From NCBI GenBank assembly GCA_963772375.1, contig CAVYXG010000004.1, positions 124,001 through 188,000 of the forward strand: a DNA stretch of 64,000 bases, read 5' to 3'. Origin of the DNA: DATBHM01 sp963772375 (GTDB lineage: Bacteria > Actinomycetota > UBA4738 > JACQTL01). Each line of letters starts with the position of its first letter. Positions within the stretch are counted from its first letter, which is position 1. The position numbers were made by a program, and so were the translations under genes. The notes below the pieces were generated by a model that made no database searches, had not been told where the DNA came from, and saw only the letters and a list, made by a program, of their open reading frames with translations. Below are positions 34,180 to 42,684 of the stretch, piece by piece.

Positions 34180-35369
34180 GCCCCCTCCAGCGCCTGCGTG
34201 AAGTCCTCGATCAGGTCGTCGGGCTCCTCCAGGCCGACGCTCACGCGGATCAGGCCGTCGCCGATGCCGGCCGCCCGCCGGGCCTCGGGCGCCATCTGCC
34301 GGTGGGTGGTCGACGCGGCGTGCCCGACGAGCGTCCGATGGCCGCCGAGGCTCGTCCCCACCCAGGCGAGCTGGAGGGCGTCGCAGAACCGGACCGACGG
34401 CTCCACGCCCCCGACCACCTCGAACGCCAGCATGCCGCCGAACCCCCCGTGGAGCTCGCGCGCGGCCACCTCGTGCTGGGGATGCGATGCGAGGCCCGGG
34501 TAGTGGACGCGTTCGACCTTGGGGTGGCGCTCGAGGAACTCGGCCACCGCCAGCGCGCTCGCCGAGTGGCGCCGCATGCGAAGCTCGAGCGTGATCAGCC
34601 CCCGCGTCGCGAGCCACGCCGGGAGCGCCTCCATCGTCCCACCGACGTCGATGGCCGTGGCCCGCAGGGTGGAGCGCGCGTCGGCGGACGCGCACACGAC
34701 GCCGCCCACCAGGTCGTGGTGGCCGCCGATGTACTTCGTCGCGGAGTGCAGGACGTAGTCGAACCCGTGCTCGGCCGGCGTGCAGAGCGCCGGCGAGGCG
34801 AACGTGTTGTCGACCACCGACGCCACACCCGCCTCGCGGGTCAGATCCCCCAGTTGCTTGAGGTCGGCGACCGTGACGTTCGGATTGGCGATCGTCTCGA
34901 CGTAGAACATCGCCGCGCCGGGCAGCGCGGCCGCGACCGCATCGGGATCGTGCGGCGAGACCAGCTCGACGGTGATGCCGTAGCGCGGGGCCACCTTGGT
35001 GAACAGCGCGTACGCCCCGCCGTACAGCTCCGGACTGGCCACGATGCGGTCGCCGGAGCGCGCCAGCGTGGTCATGACGCCGTGGATCGCCGCCATCCCC
35101 GAGGCGAACCCGTACGCGGCCTCGGTTCCCTCGAGGTCGGCCATGAGCCCCTCGAACGCCTGCACCGTCGGGTTCCCGTATCCCCGGCCGTACACGTAGC
35201 CCGGCTTGCGGAACGAGATGACGTCCGCGTAGTCCTCGGACGAGTCGAACCGCCACGTGGAGGTCTGGTAGATCGGGACCGAGGACGGCGTCTGGTCCAC
35301 CCGAGGCGCCACCCCGCCGTGGACGGCGCGTGTGGCGAACCCTCGCTTGCGTTCGGAACCGTCCGCCAT
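34176..35369 (-). CDS. Cys/Met-metabolism PLP enzyme (cystathionine gamma-synthase/lyase or methionine gamma-lyase type)
   Basis: 397 residues. The N-terminal GFATRAVHGGVAPRVDQTPSSVPIYQTSTW and YGRGYGNPTV are family signatures. ASGMAAIHGVM forms the cofactor phosphate site, and the PLP lysine lies in LHSATKYIGGHHDLVGG. The PLP-ring-stacking Tyr of the lyases falls at SPELYGGAY. Specificity among synthase, lyase and methionine gamma-lyase cannot be settled by eye. Its stop overlaps the ddl start, so the two are translated together. Confidence 0.88.
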   Translation of the reverse strand: MADGSERKRGFATRAVHGGVAPRVDQTPSSVPIYQTSTWRFDSSEDYADVISFRKPGYVYGRGYGNPTVQAFEGLMADLEGTEAAYGFASGMAAIHGVMTTLARSGDRIVASPELYGGAYALFTKVAPRYGITVELVSPHDPDAVAAALPGAAMFYVETIANPNVTVADLKQLGDLTREAGVASVVDNTFASPALCTPAEHGFDYVLHSATKYIGGHHDLVGGVVCASADARSTLRATAIDVGGTMEALPAWLATRGLITLELRMRRHSASALAVAEFLERHPKVERVHYPGLASHPQHEVAARELHGGFGGMLAFEVVGGVEPSVRFCDALQLAWVGTSLGGHRTLVGHAASTTHRQMAPEARRAAGIGDGLIRVSVGLEEPDDLIEDFTQALEGA

Positions 35370-35411
35370 GGCGCGGCCTAGCCTACCGAACCGAGAGGCC
35401 GCGACAGGTTG

Positions 35412-36083
35412 CTACCGGTCCTGCCAGCGCTTGGGGTAGCGGCTGCGGAGGTCGGCGACCAGGCGCGAGATCTCCGCCATCACGGCGTCGGTGACCGTTC
35501 GCAGCGCCTCGATGTCGTCCTGCCGACCGATGAACTCGGAGAAGTCCATCGGGGCGCCGACCTTGGCCCAGATCGGACGGCCGAAGGTGATCCCCTTCTG
35601 GCCGCCCTTCTGGATGACCTGGTGCGCGCCCCACACGGCCGACGGGATGATCGGCACATCGGCCTCGAGCGCGATCCGGGCGACGCCGGTCTTGCCCCGC
35701 ATCGGCGTGTGGTCGGGGTTCCGGGTGACGGTTCCCTCCGGGAAGATCATGACGCACTCGCCCTCGCGGAGCGCCCCCACCGATGCCTCGATCGGCGCGC
35801 GGCTGCCGGAGCCCCGGTCCACCGGGATCTGGTGCGCCCCTCGGAGCACCCGGCCCATGAACCAGTTGTCGTACAGCTCGACCTTGGCGAGGAACCGCGG
35901 CCGACGGCGCGCGTTGACCACGGCGAGCGCGTGCGCCAGCGGGTCGAAGTACGACGTGTGGTTGCACGCCATGAGCGCCGGGCCCTCGGCCGGGATGTTC
36001 TCCAGGCCCTCGAACCGCCAGTTGAACCACAGCTTGAGCGGCGACTTGAGCGTGAGCTCCGCGGCTCGGTACCAGGGTTCCAG
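35412..36083 (-). CDS. plsC: 1-acyl-sn-glycerol-3-phosphate acyltransferase (PlsC), apparent CTG start
   Basis: 223 residues. The HX4D motif is in ACNHTSYFDP and the second glycerophosphate motif in IFPEGTVTRNP. Makes phosphatidic acid at the membrane. The conserved N-terminus (EPWYRAAELTLKSPLKLWF) requires a start well before the first ATG (35972). The only codon fitting it is CTG at 36083, six bases after GGAGGT. No ATG, GTG or TTG exists in frame up to the upstream stop, which overlaps the TAGAAT at 36144-36149. In Streptomyces the gene also lies between ddl/gpsA and cofC. Confidence 0.88.
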   Translation of the reverse strand: MEPWYRAAELTLKSPLKLWFNWRFEGLENIPAEGPALMACNHTSYFDPLAHALAVVNARRRPRFLAKVELYDNWFMGRVLRGAHQIPVDRGSGSRAPIEASVGALREGECVMIFPEGTVTRNPDHTPMRGKTGVARIALEADVPIIPSAVWGAHQVIQKGGQKGITFGRPIWAKVGAPMDFSEFIGRQDDIEALRTVTDAVMAEISRLVADLRSRYPKRWQDR

Positions 36084-36143
36084 CGAACGACCTCCGCGTC
36101 GGTGAACGCCGCCGGCCCCGAACGCCGGCTCGGCGAGGAACGG

Positions 36144-36149
36144 ATTCTA
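36144..36149 (-). promoter_or_regulatory. Candidate -10 element of plsC
   Basis: TAGAAT on the minus strand, preceded by GGG, about 60 bases before the proposed CTG start. Third occurrence of GGTAGAAT in a promoter-like position in this window. Confidence 0.35.
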
Positions 36150-36200
36150 CCCTTGGGGCCCTGGGGGTCGTCCGCCGGGGTTCGGTACCGTTCGGGCGAC

Positions 36201-37244
36201 ATGATCGTTCCGACCAACCGCGACCTGTCCGAGCTCCTGGCGCGCGAGGAGGCGTCGCAGGAGGCGCCGCACCGGCGACGCGCGCTGCAGCGCGCGTCGC
36301 GAGCCGCGCTGTCCTGGGAGGTGGAGGCGGCCGCCGTGGCGGCCGCCGGGAGGTCGGTGACGGAGCTCCCCTCGGTCGGGCCGTGGGTGGGCCGGTTCCT
36401 CGAGGGGTGGATCGCCGAACCGCCCGCTCCGATGCCCGAGCCGCCGGCCACCCGCCGGGGGTTCCTCACCATGGCCGAGGTCCGCGACACGCCCGGCCTC
36501 GATGAGTGGCTGCGCGCCATCCACGGCGACCTCCAGGTGCACACGACGTACAGCGACGGCCGGGCTCCGCTCGAGGACATGGTGGAGGCGGCCGCGGCCC
36601 GCGGGCACCGGTTCGTCGGCATCACCGATCACTCGGTCGGACTGCCCATCGCCAACGGCATGTCCGAGGAGCGCCTGGCGCAGCAGGCGGAGCACATCGC
36701 GCGGCTGAACGACGACCTCGGGGGCCGCATCCGGGTGCTGCACTCGATCGAGATGAACCTCTCGCCGGAGGGGGAGGGCGACATGGACCCCGCGTCGCTG
36801 GCCCGGCTGGACCTGGTGCTCGGGACGTTCCATTCGGAGCTGCGGGTGAAGGAGGACCAGACCGAGCGGTACCTGGCGGCCGTGCGCAACCCGACCGTCC
36901 ACGTGCTGGCGCATCCACGCTGCCGGATGTTCAACCGCCGGCCCGGCCTGCAGGCAGACTGGCCGCGGGTGTTCGCGGAGGCGGCGGCGCTCGACAAGGC
37001 GGTCGAGATCGACGCGACCCCCCACCGGCAGGACCTCGACGTCGCGCTGCTCGGGTCCGCGCGCGAGGCGGGCGTCCGGATCTCGATGGGGACCGACTCC
37101 CACAGTGTCGGCGAGCTCGACTGTCTCGAGTACGGGCTCGCCGCCGCGATCCGGGGCGGCATCGACCGCGAGCGGATCCTGAACTTCCAGCCCGTGGAGG
37201 ACGTCCTGGCCTGGGCGGCCGAGGTCAGGAAACGCCCGGCCTGA
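36201..37244 (+). CDS. PHP-domain phosphoesterase with helix-hairpin-helix (PolX-like, no polymerase domain)
   Basis: 347 residues from ATG at 36201. A HhH-type motif (LPSVGPWVGRFLEGW, residues 56-70) is followed by a PHP domain: GDLQVHTTYSDG (109-120), GITDHSVGL, HSIEMNLSPEG, LGTFHSEL, HVLAHPRCRMF and MGTDSHS. These are the metal sites seen in the PolX C-terminal half, but no DNA polymerase X domain is present. The first His of the usual HxH is Gln here. Probably a metal-dependent phosphoesterase acting on nucleic acid or a sugar phosphate. No Shine-Dalgarno; TACCGT lies 9 bases upstream. Confidence 0.85.
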   Translation: MIVPTNRDLSELLAREEASQEAPHRRRALQRASRAALSWEVEAAAVAAAGRSVTELPSVGPWVGRFLEGWIAEPPAPMPEPPATRRGFLTMAEVRDTPGLDEWLRAIHGDLQVHTTYSDGRAPLEDMVEAAAARGHRFVGITDHSVGLPIANGMSEERLAQQAEHIARLNDDLGGRIRVLHSIEMNLSPEGEGDMDPASLARLDLVLGTFHSELRVKEDQTERYLAAVRNPTVHVLAHPRCRMFNRRPGLQADWPRVFAEAAALDKAVEIDATPHRQDLDVALLGSAREAGVRISMGTDSHSVGELDCLEYGLAAAIRGGIDRERILNFQPVEDVLAWAAEVRKRPA

Positions 37245-37271
37245 ACCGCGTTCCGGCCGGCCTCCGGGAGC

Positions 37272-40200
37272 TCAGCGGGTCGTGAGCCCCTCGAACGCCC
37301 GGGCGACCAGGTCGGACTGTTCGCGCTGGTGGACCTTCAGCGAGCCGGTGGCCGGGGACGCGCTCTCCTCGCGCGTGACGCCGCGGAGGTCGACCCCGAG
37401 CCGGTCGCGAACCACGCGACGGACGAAGTACCAGGCGCCCATGTTCTCCGGCTCCTCCTGCACCCAGCGCACGTCCGAGGCTTCGGCGAACCGCTCCAGG
37501 ACCTGCCGGACCTGGTCCTCCGGGAACGGGTACAGCTGCTCGATCCGCACGAGCGCGGCGCCGCGGAGATCGTCGTCGGCCCGGTGCTTCGCCAGTTCGT
37601 AGAAGACCTTCCCGCCGCACAGCAGCACCCGCGACACCACGCTGGGGTGCGGGTGGTCGGGGTCGGCGAGGACCTCCCGGAACGACCCCTCGGTGAGATC
37701 GCCGGCCGCGCTCCGCGCGGCCGGCAGCCGTAGCAGCGACTTCGGCGTCATCACCACGAGCGGCTTGCGGAGGTCGCGCAGCGCCTGCCGCCGCAGCAGG
37801 TGGAAGTACTGTGCGGGAGTCGACGGCACGGCGACCTGGAGGTTGTCCTCGGCCGCGAGCTGCAGGTACCGCTCGAGCCGCGCGCTCGAGTGCTCCGGCC
37901 CCTGCCCCTCGTAGCCGTGCGGCAGGAGCAGCACCAGCCCGCTCGTCTGCGACCACTTGTCCTCGGCCGCGCTGATGAACTGGTCGACGATCACCTGCGC
38001 GCCGTTGCCGAAGTCCCCGAACTGCGCCTCCCACAGCACCAGGGCGTCGGGATTCGATACCGAGTACCCGTATTCGAACCCCACCGCCGCGAACTCGGAG
38101 AGCAGCGAGTCGTACACGCGAAACGGCCCGAGCGCCTCGAGCGACGGGTGCTCGGCGCCGGTCCGGCGGTCCACCAGCACCGAGTGCCGCTGGCTGAACG
38201 TCCCCCGCCGCGTGTCCTGCCCCGACAGCCGCACCGGCACGCCGTCCAGCAGCAGGGAGCCGAACGCCAGCGCCTCTCCCAGGGACCAGTCCACGGCGTC
38301 CTCGTCCAGGGCGGTTCGTCGTTGTTCCAGCCACTTCTCGAGCTTGGGGTGCACGGTGAACCCGTCTGGCACCGTCACCAGCGCGTCGACCACCTCGTCC
38401 AGCGTCGACCGTTCGACGGCCGTGGGTGCCGCCGGGCGCACGGCCGCCGGCGCCGGCGGGGTGCGCTCCACGTCGGCGGGCCGTTCCGACCCCGCGTCCC
38501 GCGTCTCGTCGAACGCCTGCTGCATGCGCTCCCGGAACTCCTCGAGCGCGCGTTCGGCCTCCTCGACCGAGAGGTCGCCGGCGTTCACCAGGCGCTCCAT
38601 GTACCGCTTGCGGACGCTCCTGCGATCGGCGATCGCGTCGTACATCAGCGGCTGGGTGAACGACGGCTCGTCGCCCTCGTTGTGGCCCCACCGCCGGTAG
38701 CACCACATGTCGATCACGACGTCTTTGTGGAACTGCTGACGGAACGCGAACGCCAGCCGCGCCACGCGCACGCACGCTTCGGGGTCGTCGCCGTTCACGT
38801 GGAGGATCGGCGCCTGCACCATCCGGGCCACGTCGCTCGCGTACTCGGACGACCGCGCATACGTGCTACCCGTGGTGAACCCCAGCTGGTTGTTCACGAT
38901 CACATGCACGGTCCCGCCCGTCCGGTACCCGGAGAGCTGCGACATGGCGAGCGTCTCGGCGACCACGCCCTGCCCGGCGAACGCCGCGTCGCCGTGGATC
39001 AGCACCGGCAGCACCCGCTCCCGCCCCTCGTCGACCGCGTCCTGCTTCGCGCGGACCATTCCCTCCACCACCGGGTCCACGGCCTCGAGGTGCGACGGGT
39101 TGCTGGCCACGGTAACGACGACCGAGTTCCCGTTCCGCGACGTGTGCTTGCCGGTGGCGCCGACGTGGTACTTCACGTCGCCCGAGCCCTGGGCCGTGTT
39201 CGGGTCGATCGAGCCCTCGAACTCCCGGAAGATCTGTCCGAACGACTTCCCCACCACGTTGGCCAGCACGTTCAGCCGGCCCCGGTGGGCCATGCCGATC
39301 ACGGCCTCCTGCATGCCAACGTCCGCGGCGTCGGCCAGCACCGAGTCGAGTATGGGGATGAGCGACTCGGCGCCCTCCAGCGAGAACCGCTTGTGGCCCA
39401 CGTACTTCTGGTGCAGGAACGCCTCGAACGCCTCGGCCTCGTTCAGCCTCGACAGGATGTGACGCTGGTCCTCCCGGGCCGGCGTGGTGTCCACGCCCTC
39501 CACTCGCCTGATGATCCAGTGGGTCTGGTCGGGTTCCGCGATGTGCATGAACTCGATCCCGACCGTGCGGCAGTAGGCGTCGCGCAGGACGGCCAGGACC
39601 TGCCCCAGCGTGAGGTCGTCCCGGCCGGCCACCGTTCCGGCCTCGAACGGCCGGTCGAGATCCCAGATGGTCAGCCCGTAGGTCGCGGGGTCGAGCTCCT
39701 CGTGGAGGTCCGGCGGCTCGGCGGCCAGGGGGTCGAGCTCGGCGATGAGGTGCCCCCGGGCGCGGTACATGATCACCAGCTGGAGCATCCGGGCCTGCTT
39801 CTCCACGCGCTCGCGCGAATCCCTCGGGGGGTTGGCGTCGGCCCGCCACTGCAGCGGGACGTAGGGCACACCCATCGACCGGAAGACCTCCTCGTAGAAG
39901 CCCTCCTCCCCGAGCAGCAGGCGTTCGATCGTCCGCAGGAACTCCCCCGACTCCGCCCCCTGGATCACGCGGTGGTCGTAGGTGCTGGTCACCGTCACGA
40001 CCTTGCCCACCCCGACCTCGGCGAGCGCCTCCGGGTCCGCGCCGGCGAACTCGGCCGGGTAGCCGATCGAGCCCACGCCCACGATGCAGGCCTGCCCCGC
40101 CATCAGCCGGGGAACCGACTGCACCGTCCCGATCATGCCCGGGTTGGTGATGCTCACCGTGGTGCCGGCGAAGTCGTCGGGCCCGAGCTTGCCCGACTGG

Positions 40201-40856
40201 ACCTTGCGGATGAGCTCCTCGTACGCGGCGAAGAACCCGGCGAAGTCCATCTCGTCGGCCCGCTTGACGTTCGGGACGAGCAACGTGCGCGAGCCGTCAC
40301 CGCGCTGCACGTCGACGGCCAGGCCGAGGTCGACGTGCCCGTGCCGGACCGCCTCGGGCCTGCCGTCCGGCGTCGTGCGGTACGTGACGTTCATCCCGGG
40401 GGTCCGCACCACGGCCTGCACGACCGCCCAGCCGATGAGGTGGGTGAAGCTCACCTTGCCCGTGCCCTGCTTGCGGATCAGATGGCGGTTGAGGATCGAC
40501 CGGTTCAGCTCGAGGAGCTTGGCCGGCACGGTCCGCACGCTGGTCGCCGTGGGGACCTCGAGGCTCTCCTCCATGCGCTCGGCGATGACGCCGGCCGCCC
40601 CCCGCAGGGGGATCACGTCCGCGTCCTCCGGCGGCGGTCGCTCCTCCACGACGGGCGGTGCGGCCGGGGCCGGCGCCGCCCGCACGTCCGGCTGGTGCCC
40701 GTCGACCGACGCCCGGCCCACGGCCCGCGGCACGTAGCCCTCGAAGAACTCCCGCCAGGCCGCGCCGACCGAGTCCGGATCATCGCTGAACCGGCGGTAC
40801 ATCTCGTCGATGAGCCACTCGTTGGGGCCGAACTCGGAGCGGTCGAGGGTCGTCAT
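37272..40856 (-). CDS. kgd: Multifunctional 2-oxoglutarate decarboxylase/dehydrogenase E1 fused to succinyltransferase-like E2 domain
   Basis: 1194 residues, the Kgd/OdhA architecture diagnostic of Actinomycetota. A short N-terminal segment (DEMYRRFSDDPDSVGAAWREFF) and Pro/Ala linker are followed by an E2 acyltransferase domain without lipoyl domain (~85-330, ending TSTYDHRVIQGAESGEF). The thiamine-diphosphate E1 follows (~360-1194) with HGDAAFAGQGV and VNNQLGFTTG. It feeds 2-oxoglutarate through the TCA cycle; in mycobacteria and corynebacteria it is inhibited by an unphosphorylated FHA protein (GarA/OdhI), not seen in this window. Monocistronic and convergent with the PHP gene. Confidence 0.96.
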   Translation of the reverse strand: MTTLDRSEFGPNEWLIDEMYRRFSDDPDSVGAAWREFFEGYVPRAVGRASVDGHQPDVRAAPAPAAPPVVEERPPPEDADVIPLRGAAGVIAERMEESLEVPTATSVRTVPAKLLELNRSILNRHLIRKQGTGKVSFTHLIGWAVVQAVVRTPGMNVTYRTTPDGRPEAVRHGHVDLGLAVDVQRGDGSRTLLVPNVKRADEMDFAGFFAAYEELIRKVQSGKLGPDDFAGTTVSITNPGMIGTVQSVPRLMAGQACIVGVGSIGYPAEFAGADPEALAEVGVGKVVTVTSTYDHRVIQGAESGEFLRTIERLLLGEEGFYEEVFRSMGVPYVPLQWRADANPPRDSRERVEKQARMLQLVIMYRARGHLIAELDPLAAEPPDLHEELDPATYGLTIWDLDRPFEAGTVAGRDDLTLGQVLAVLRDAYCRTVGIEFMHIAEPDQTHWIIRRVEGVDTTPAREDQRHILSRLNEAEAFEAFLHQKYVGHKRFSLEGAESLIPILDSVLADAADVGMQEAVIGMAHRGRLNVLANVVGKSFGQIFREFEGSIDPNTAQGSGDVKYHVGATGKHTSRNGNSVVVTVASNPSHLEAVDPVVEGMVRAKQDAVDEGRERVLPVLIHGDAAFAGQGVVAETLAMSQLSGYRTGGTVHVIVNNQLGFTTGSTYARSSEYASDVARMVQAPILHVNGDDPEACVRVARLAFAFRQQFHKDVVIDMWCYRRWGHNEGDEPSFTQPLMYDAIADRRSVRKRYMERLVNAGDLSVEEAERALEEFRERMQQAFDETRDAGSERPADVERTPPAPAAVRPAAPTAVERSTLDEVVDALVTVPDGFTVHPKLEKWLEQRRTALDEDAVDWSLGEALAFGSLLLDGVPVRLSGQDTRRGTFSQRHSVLVDRRTGAEHPSLEALGPFRVYDSLLSEFAAVGFEYGYSVSNPDALVLWEAQFGDFGNGAQVIVDQFISAAEDKWSQTSGLVLLLPHGYEGQGPEHSSARLERYLQLAAEDNLQVAVPSTPAQYFHLLRRQALRDLRKPLVVMTPKSLLRLPAARSAAGDLTEGSFREVLADPDHPHPSVVSRVLLCGGKVFYELAKHRADDDLRGAALVRIEQLYPFPEDQVRQVLERFAEASDVRWVQEEPENMGAWYFVRRVVRDRLGVDLRGVTREESASPATGSLKVHQREQSDLVARAFEGLTTR

Positions 40857-40916
40857 CGGTACGCCTCCATGCTAGTGCCGCCGGGCGGGCCGCCGTCCCT
40901 GGTCTACCCTCGGACC

Positions 40917-41567
40917 GTGCGTGTCATCGCCGTTCCCGTGAAAGCGCTGTCCCGGGCCAAGTCCCGGCTGGCCCCGATCCTGGCCCCGCTCGAGCGTGCC
41001 GCGATCTCGCTCGCGATGCTGGAGGACGTCCTCGACGCGGCGCTCGACGTCGCCGGGTGGGACGTGTGGGTCGTGTCGCCCGACGAGGCCGCGCTGGAGA
41101 TCGCCGCGCGCCGGGGGGTCGCGCCGGTGCTGGAGCACAAGCCCCCGTTGGCGGCGGCGATCCGCCAGGTCGAGGAGCTGGCCGCCGAACGCGACGCCTC
41201 CGCCCTGGCCATCCTGCCGGCCGACCTGCCGCTCCTGCAGGCGGACGAGCTGGCCGGCGCGCTGCAGACGCTCGGGCCCGTGGTGGCCTCGCCCGCAACC
41301 GGCGGCGGCGGGACCAACCTGCTGCTCCGCCGCCCGCCCAGGGCGATCCCCGCACGGTTCGGCCCGGATTCGTTCCACAAGCACGAGCAGTCGGCGCGCT
41401 CGAGGGGGCTGCCGTTCTCGGTGGTGCGCGCGTCGGGGCTGGCGTTCGACCTCGACCTCCCCGAACAGATCGGCCGCGTGCTCGACGAGGGACGCCGGAG
41501 CCGCACGGCCGGCTCGCTCCGCCAGCTGCGCGACGAGGGACGCCTGCAGGCCTCCGCGCCCCGGTGA
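40917..41567 (+). CDS. cofC: 2-phospho-L-lactate/phosphoenolpyruvate guanylyltransferase (F420 synthesis)
   Basis: 216 residues from GTG at 40917. The nucleotidyltransferase N-terminus VIAVPVKALSRAKSRLAP and the metal site LPADLPLLQADEL are clear. GGGGTNLLLRRPP and FGPDSFHKHEQSARSRGLP are specific to the CofC/FbiD family. It activates PEP or phospholactate with GTP in coenzyme F420 synthesis. TACCCT at 40905-40910 is only 6 bases before the GTG and there is no Shine-Dalgarno, so transcription probably starts at the GTG. Gene order ddl ... cofC ... HU matches Mycobacterium. Confidence 0.94.
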   Translation: MRVIAVPVKALSRAKSRLAPILAPLERAAISLAMLEDVLDAALDVAGWDVWVVSPDEAALEIAARRGVAPVLEHKPPLAAAIRQVEELAAERDASALAILPADLPLLQADELAGALQTLGPVVASPATGGGGTNLLLRRPPRAIPARFGPDSFHKHEQSARSRGLPFSVVRASGLAFDLDLPEQIGRVLDEGRRSRTAGSLRQLRDEGRLQASAPR

Positions 41568-41615
41568 CGTCTACAATCGCCCGGTTCCATCACGCCGAGC
41601 GGAACCGGAGCGACG

Positions 41616-41825
41616 ATGCCGCAGGGAACCGTCAAGGAGTTCGACCGCAGGAACCACAACGGGGTCCTGCTGCTCGACGACCGGACCGAGGTCTACTTCG
41701 ACCAGGCCTCGCTGGAGGGCTCCCAGCTCCGGTACCTCCGCATCGGCCAGCGCGTGAAGTTCGACCTCCACGACGAGTACGGGCGCCAGGTGGCACGTCG
41801 TCTCGAGCACATCACGCTGACCTGA
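41616..41825 (+). CDS. Cold-shock-domain-like small protein
   Basis: 69 residues. GTVKEFDRRNHNGVLLLDDRTEVYFD and LRIGQRVKFDLHDEYGRQVARRL follow the pattern of a cold-shock OB fold (G-V-K-x-F, G-x-x-V-x-F). The classical RNP1 (KGFGFI) is replaced by NHNGVLLL, so RNA binding may be weaker or different. TACAAT (41573-41578) is a plausible -10 about 37 bases before the ATG. Convergent with the zinc-ribbon gene. Confidence 0.75.
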   Translation: MPQGTVKEFDRRNHNGVLLLDDRTEVYFDQASLEGSQLRYLRIGQRVKFDLHDEYGRQVARRLEHITLT

Positions 41826-41831
41826 TCGGAT

Positions 41832-42212
41832 CTACTGCGTGACCGGACGGTCGCGGGCCGGTTCGCCGTCCCCGGGGATCCACGCGCCGAGGAACTCCGC
41901 CAGCCGGTCGGCCTCGTCGTCGGGGATCGAGAGGGCGGCGACGGCGCGGTCGTTCACCCAGATCGAGAACCGGACGTGGTGGCTCGGCACGCGCACGGAT
42001 CCGTCCGACGTCGTGATCTCGATCTCCTCGAGGTAGCGGCTGACCCGGAGCGCCGCGGACGGCGGGTCGTCGGGGGCCACGGGGATCGACAGGAACCACC
42101 GCGAGACCTTGGGGCCGGCCGGCCGCAGCAGGTCCTGCGGCAGCCGTTCGCCGCAGGCGACGCAGAACCGGTGCTCCGTGGGCTGCCCCGTCCCGCACCC
42201 CGGGCAGAACAT
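41832..42212 (-). CDS. Zinc-ribbon domain protein
   Basis: 126 residues. The N-terminus is a four-cysteine ribbon (MFCPGCGTGQ ... FCVACGERL). A beta-rich domain follows (SRWFLSIPVAPDDPPSAALRVSRYLEEIEITTSDGSVRVPSHHVRFSIWV), ending in an acidic helix and disordered tail. Function not recognised. The ATG directly abuts the HU stop codon, so it is cotranscribed with the HU gene. Confidence 0.72.
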   Translation of the reverse strand: MFCPGCGTGQPTEHRFCVACGERLPQDLLRPAGPKVSRWFLSIPVAPDDPPSAALRVSRYLEEIEITTSDGSVRVPSHHVRFSIWVNDRAVAALSIPDDEADRLAEFLGAWIPGDGEPARDRPVTQ

Positions 42213-42572
42213 CTACCGCGCCTTCTTGGCCGCCGACCTGGACGTCGTGCGCGCGGCCGGCTTGGCGGTCGTCTTCGACGGCGCGCGACGGCGCTTCGAC
42301 GCGACGGCCTGCTTGAAGGCCTGGCCCGGCGTGAACGACGGGAGGTCCCTGGCCGGAACCGTGATCGGGATGTCGGGTTGCCGCGGGTTGCGCGCGATGC
42401 GGCGATTCCGGCGGCGCTTCTCGAACGTCCCGAACCCGACGAGCGCGACCCGTTCCCCCTTGGCCACCGTGTCGCGGATGACCGCCATGGTCTGGTCGAT
42501 GACCTCCGCGACCTCCGAACGATTCCGATCGGTGCGCTTGGCGACCTCGGCCACGAGCCCGCTCTTGTTCAT
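42213..42572 (-). CDS. hup: HU-family nucleoid protein with basic C-terminal tail
   Basis: 119 residues from ATG at 42572. Residues 1-90 are the HU fold (MNKSGLVAEVAKRTDRNRSEV, GERVALVGFGTFEKRRRNRRIARNP). The last ~30 residues are a Lys/Arg/Ala tail (KRRRAPSKTTAKPAARTT...) as in mycobacterial HupB but shorter. It compacts the chromosome and the tail enhances DNA bridging. Follows cofC on the opposite strand as in Mycobacterium. Confidence 0.95.
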   Translation of the reverse strand: MNKSGLVAEVAKRTDRNRSEVAEVIDQTMAVIRDTVAKGERVALVGFGTFEKRRRNRRIARNPRQPDIPITVPARDLPSFTPGQAFKQAVASKRRRAPSKTTAKPAARTTSRSAAKKAR

Positions 42573-42684
42573 CCCACCCGAAGGTACGCGGTCGAACGTC
42601 CTCGCGCAATCGCGATCCCGGCCGGGCACGGCCGCGCGCACGTCTCAAGCACGAACCGCGTTCTCCCGATGCATTGCAGAACCA

